Assembly (NCBI GenBank): GCA_026421135.1
Contig: JAPKCR010000100.1
Span: forward strand, 1 to 7,183
Source of the DNA: Sulfitobacter sp.
GTDB lineage: Bacteria; Pseudomonadota; Alphaproteobacteria; Rhodobacterales; Rhodobacteraceae
DNA: 7,183 nt
Direction: 5' to 3'
Each line of letters begins with the position of its first letter. The stretch's first letter is position 1. The translations under genes and the position numbers were made by a program. The notes under the pieces are model-generated. The model was not told the DNA's origin and ran no database searches. It saw nothing but the letters and a program-made list of their open reading frames with translations. Of this stretch, positions 4,820-7,183 are shown piece after piece.

Positions 4820-7183
4820 TTGCGGTTTTCTAAACTCAGACTGACGGGGTTCAAAAGCTTTGTTGACCCAACTGATTTGATCATCGCCGATGGTCTGACA
4901 GGTGTGGTCGGCCCCAATGGCTGTGGAAAATCCAACCTTCTCGAAGCCTTGCGTTGGGTGATGGGTGAAAATCGACCCACAGCAATGCGTGGCGGTGGGA
5001 TGGAAGACGTCATTTTTGCCGGTGCAGCAACTCGTCCAGCACGAAATTTTGCCGAAGTTGCGTTGCACATTGATAATACTGAGCGGCTTGCCCCGTCGGG
5101 ATTTAACGATAGCGATCAGATTGAAATTATCCGACGGATCACCCGCGATGTCGGCAGCGCCTACAAAGCTGCGGGTAAAGACGTACGGGCCCGCGATGTA
5201 CAGATGCTGTTCGCGGATGCATCTACGGGTGCACATTCTCCGGCTTTGGTGCGGCAGGGGCAGATTTCTGAACTCATCAACGCAAAGCCAAAAAACCGTC
5301 GTCGTATTCTTGAAGAGGCGGCAGGGATCTCGGGCCTTTATGCAAGGCGTCATGAGGCCGAACTAAAGCTGAACGGAGCCGAGACAAACTTAGCCCGTGT
5401 CGATGATGTGATAGAACAACTTGCGGCGCAGTTGGCGCAACTTGCAAGGCAGGCACGGCAGGCGGCCCGCTATCGCGATATTGGCAACGAACTGCGCAAG
5501 TCCGAAGGAATGTTGTTGTATCGCCGCTGGCGCGAGGCCGACGATGCACGCGCCGCTGCTGCGGATGAACTGCGCTCTCGGGTAACCGAAGCGGCGCAGG
5601 CCGAGGGCACAGTGCGCCAAGCCGCCAAGGCGCGCCAGGTCGCCGAAGATGCGCTGCCCCCGATGCGTGAAGAGGATGCGATTGCCGCAGCGGTGGTTCA
5701 GCGGCTTGGCGTGCAGCGCGATACCCTTAGTGATCAAGAGGCGCGTGCCCAGCAAATGATCGACGCCCTGACGAAACGGATTGCGCAGCTGGCCCATGAT
5801 ATTGAACGCGAGGCAGGGTTGAACCGCGATGCCGGCGAAACGATCGAACGGCTTGAGTGGGAAGCACGGGAGCTTGAGAAGGCCGGTGCTGGTCACGGCG
5901 ATGCACTGGAAGCCGCCGCCGAGGTTGCGCAGGAGGCTGCGTCGGTTTTGCAGATGCACGAAGCCGGATTGTCGCAGTTGACAGAAGATGTAGCACGGCT
6001 TGCTGCGCGCCACGGGTCGGCCGAACGGTTGTTGGGTGACAATCGCAAGACACTGGCCAAGTCAGAGGCTGAAGCCGCAAAAGCGCGCGACGCGGTTGAG
6101 CAAAGTAAAGCGGCATTGGTCAAAGCTGCGGCGGATTTTGAAAGTGCCACTCAGGCAGAGGCAGCCGCAACGCAGCAAGCAACGGATGCCGAATCCGCGT
6201 TGAATGCGGCAGAAGAAGCGCGAGCGCTGACGCAAAGCCGCGAGGCGGAAGCACGTGCGGAGCGGTCTGAAGCGGAAGGCGAGATGAACGCCTTGAGGGC
6301 GGAAGCGGGCGCGTTGGCCAAGCTGGTGGAACGCGACACTGCTGAAGGGGGCCAGATTCTGGACCGCCTGCAGGTCGAACATGGGTTTGAAAAAGCGCTA
6401 GGTGCTGCCTTGGCGGACGATTTGCGCGCGCCTCAAGTCGAAGCGGACGGCCCATCTGGCTGGGCAGAATTGCCTGCCTATGATGTGGTGCAGCCGTTGC
6501 CAGACGGGGTTACCGCATTGACGGCGCATGTTTCTTTACCTGATGTGCTGGCCCGCAGAATGAGCCAGATCGGCCTGGTCGAAGCGGATGATGGGCCGCG
6601 TTTGCAAGCGGCATTGAAGCCAGGACAGCGTTTGGTGTCGCCCGAGGGGGACCTATGGCGGTGGGATGGTTTCCGGGCATGGGCTGAAGACGCGCCCTCG
6701 GCTGCGGCACTGCGGCTGCAGCAGATCAACAGATTGGAAGTGTTGAAGCAATCGTTGGAACAGGCCAGCCAACGTGCGGAGGGTGCGCAGGATGCGCATG
6801 ACGCATTGCAACGTACATTGGTTGAGCAGTCCCAAGCCGACAAGCAGGCCCGCGACGCGCGGCGTGATGCGGACCGCGCAGTCGCAGACGCGGGCCGTGC
6901 CCTAAGCAGGGCCGAGGCCGATCGCAATCTTGCGGAAGGTCGGCTGGAAAGTTTGGGATTGGCGGTGTCGCGTCACGAGGAAGATGCCATGCTCGGCCGG
7001 CAACAGGTGACAGAGGCCGAGCGTGCCTTGGACGAGTTGGACGATGTGTCGGAGGCCCGCGAAAGCGTCGAGACCTTGCGCATGACGGTGGAAGGCGCGC
7101 GCATTGCCATGATGTCGCGCCGGTCTGCCCATGACGAGTTGCGCCGCGAAGGCGATGCTCGGTTGAAGCGCGCGCAAGAAGTG
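4820..7183 (+). CDS. smc: Chromosome segregation ATPase SMC, N-terminal 788 codons (runs off the right edge)
   Basis: SMC forms the ring-shaped condensin ATPase that, with ScpA and ScpB, compacts and separates newly copied chromosomes. The N-terminal ATPase half begins LRFSKLRLTGFKSFVDP. Walker A is GPNGCGKSN (residues 31-39, with K37 and S38 as nucleotide-binding residues), and the Q-loop is in LVRQGQISEL (Q146). A long coiled-coil arm runs from about 165 to 515. A compact hinge follows at about 520-620 (HGFEKALGAAL to LVSPEGDLWRWDGF), after which the return coiled coil starts at about 635. The signature motif, Walker B and D-loop lie beyond the window. Proteins of this group have about 1,150 residues, so roughly two thirds is present. 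TTG is preferred as start because the conserved N-terminus begins there and gagggg precedes it. Ala/Glu/Arg-rich arms and the short hinge fit an alphaproteobacterial SMC. Confidence 0.96.
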   Translation, partial: MRFSKLRLTGFKSFVDPTDLIIADGLTGVVGPNGCGKSNLLEALRWVMGENRPTAMRGGGMEDVIFAGAATRPARNFAEVALHIDNTERLAPSGFNDSDQIEIIRRITRDVGSAYKAAGKDVRARDVQMLFADASTGAHSPALVRQGQISELINAKPKNRRRILEEAAGISGLYARRHEAELKLNGAETNLARVDDVIEQLAAQLAQLARQARQAARYRDIGNELRKSEGMLLYRRWREADDARAAAADELRSRVTEAAQAEGTVRQAAKARQVAEDALPPMREEDAIAAAVVQRLGVQRDTLSDQEARAQQMIDALTKRIAQLAHDIEREAGLNRDAGETIERLEWEARELEKAGAGHGDALEAAAEVAQEAASVLQMHEAGLSQLTEDVARLAARHGSAERLLGDNRKTLAKSEAEAAKARDAVEQSKAALVKAAADFESATQAEAAATQQATDAESALNAAEEARALTQSREAEARAERSEAEGEMNALRAEAGALAKLVERDTAEGGQILDRLQVEHGFEKALGAALADDLRAPQVEADGPSGWAELPAYDVVQPLPDGVTALTAHVSLPDVLARRMSQIGLVEADDGPRLQAALKPGQRLVSPEGDLWRWDGFRAWAEDAPSAAALRLQQINRLEVLKQSLEQASQRAEGAQDAHDALQRTLVEQSQADKQARDARRDADRAVADAGRALSRAEADRNLAEGRLESLGLAVSRHEEDAMLGRQQVTEAERALDELDDVSEARESVETLRMTVEGARIAMMSRRSAHDELRREGDARLKRAQEV

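Noticed and set aside
4703..5353. Long open frame on the minus strand (216 codons)
   Set aside because: It lies opposite the unmistakable smc ATPase region, is rich in Cys, His and Arg, and has no recognisable domain; it is a shadow of smc.
5390..6927. Several long minus-strand frames across smc
   Set aside because: They are opposite the Ala/Arg/Glu-rich coiled-coil arm of smc, whose codon pattern leaves the other frames open. None has a plausible protein composition.

Overview
The window looks like chromosomal DNA of an alphaproteobacterium, most likely a marine Rhodobacterales (Roseobacter-type) species. The main reason is the F0 gene order atpI-atpB-atpE-atpF'(atpX)-atpF. It is closed by a terminator and has no F1 genes, which is the split ATP synthase arrangement known from Rhodobacter and Rhodospirillum. 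The divergent b/b' pair, the b subunit with a signal-like N-terminus and the alphaproteobacterial style of SMC agree with this. Base composition is moderate in GC. No rRNA, tRNA, insertion sequence or CRISPR array is visible.

Left edge (1-750): a 25-codon membrane micropeptide ORF on + (9-86) faces a non-metal type ArsR regulator on - (142-513). Upstream of the regulator lies a perfect tcaacc-aaaa-ggttga palindrome (563-578), a likely autoregulatory operator. The rest of the divergent region carries two candidate sigma-70 promoters for the ATP synthase operon.

F0 operon (751-3394): atpI (GTG start), atpB, atpE, atpF' and atpF encode the complete membrane sector of the H+-ATP synthase: assembly factor, a, c, b' and b. 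The c gene has a strong Shine-Dalgarno site. It is followed by a perfect 11-bp hairpin with a UACG tetraloop and no U-tract, which fits the need for many c copies per complex. A strong intrinsic terminator (3366-3394) ends the operon.

Middle (3417-4293): a FadR-subfamily GntR regulator on - with an FCD effector domain. Its likely promoter is overlapped by a tggtca-N7-tgacca palindrome, suggesting autorepression. No obvious metabolic target gene lies beside it here.

Right part (4294-7183): a small predicted lipoprotein with an odd, weakly protein-like C-terminal tail, a short gap with a perfect DnaA box and a perfect TTGACA, then the first 788 codons of smc, the chromosome condensation ATPase. 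smc appears to begin at a TTG and runs off the right edge.

I see no wholly new biological system. The most checkable new points are the regulatory palindromes, the hairpin after atpE, the micropeptide and the lipoprotein tail.
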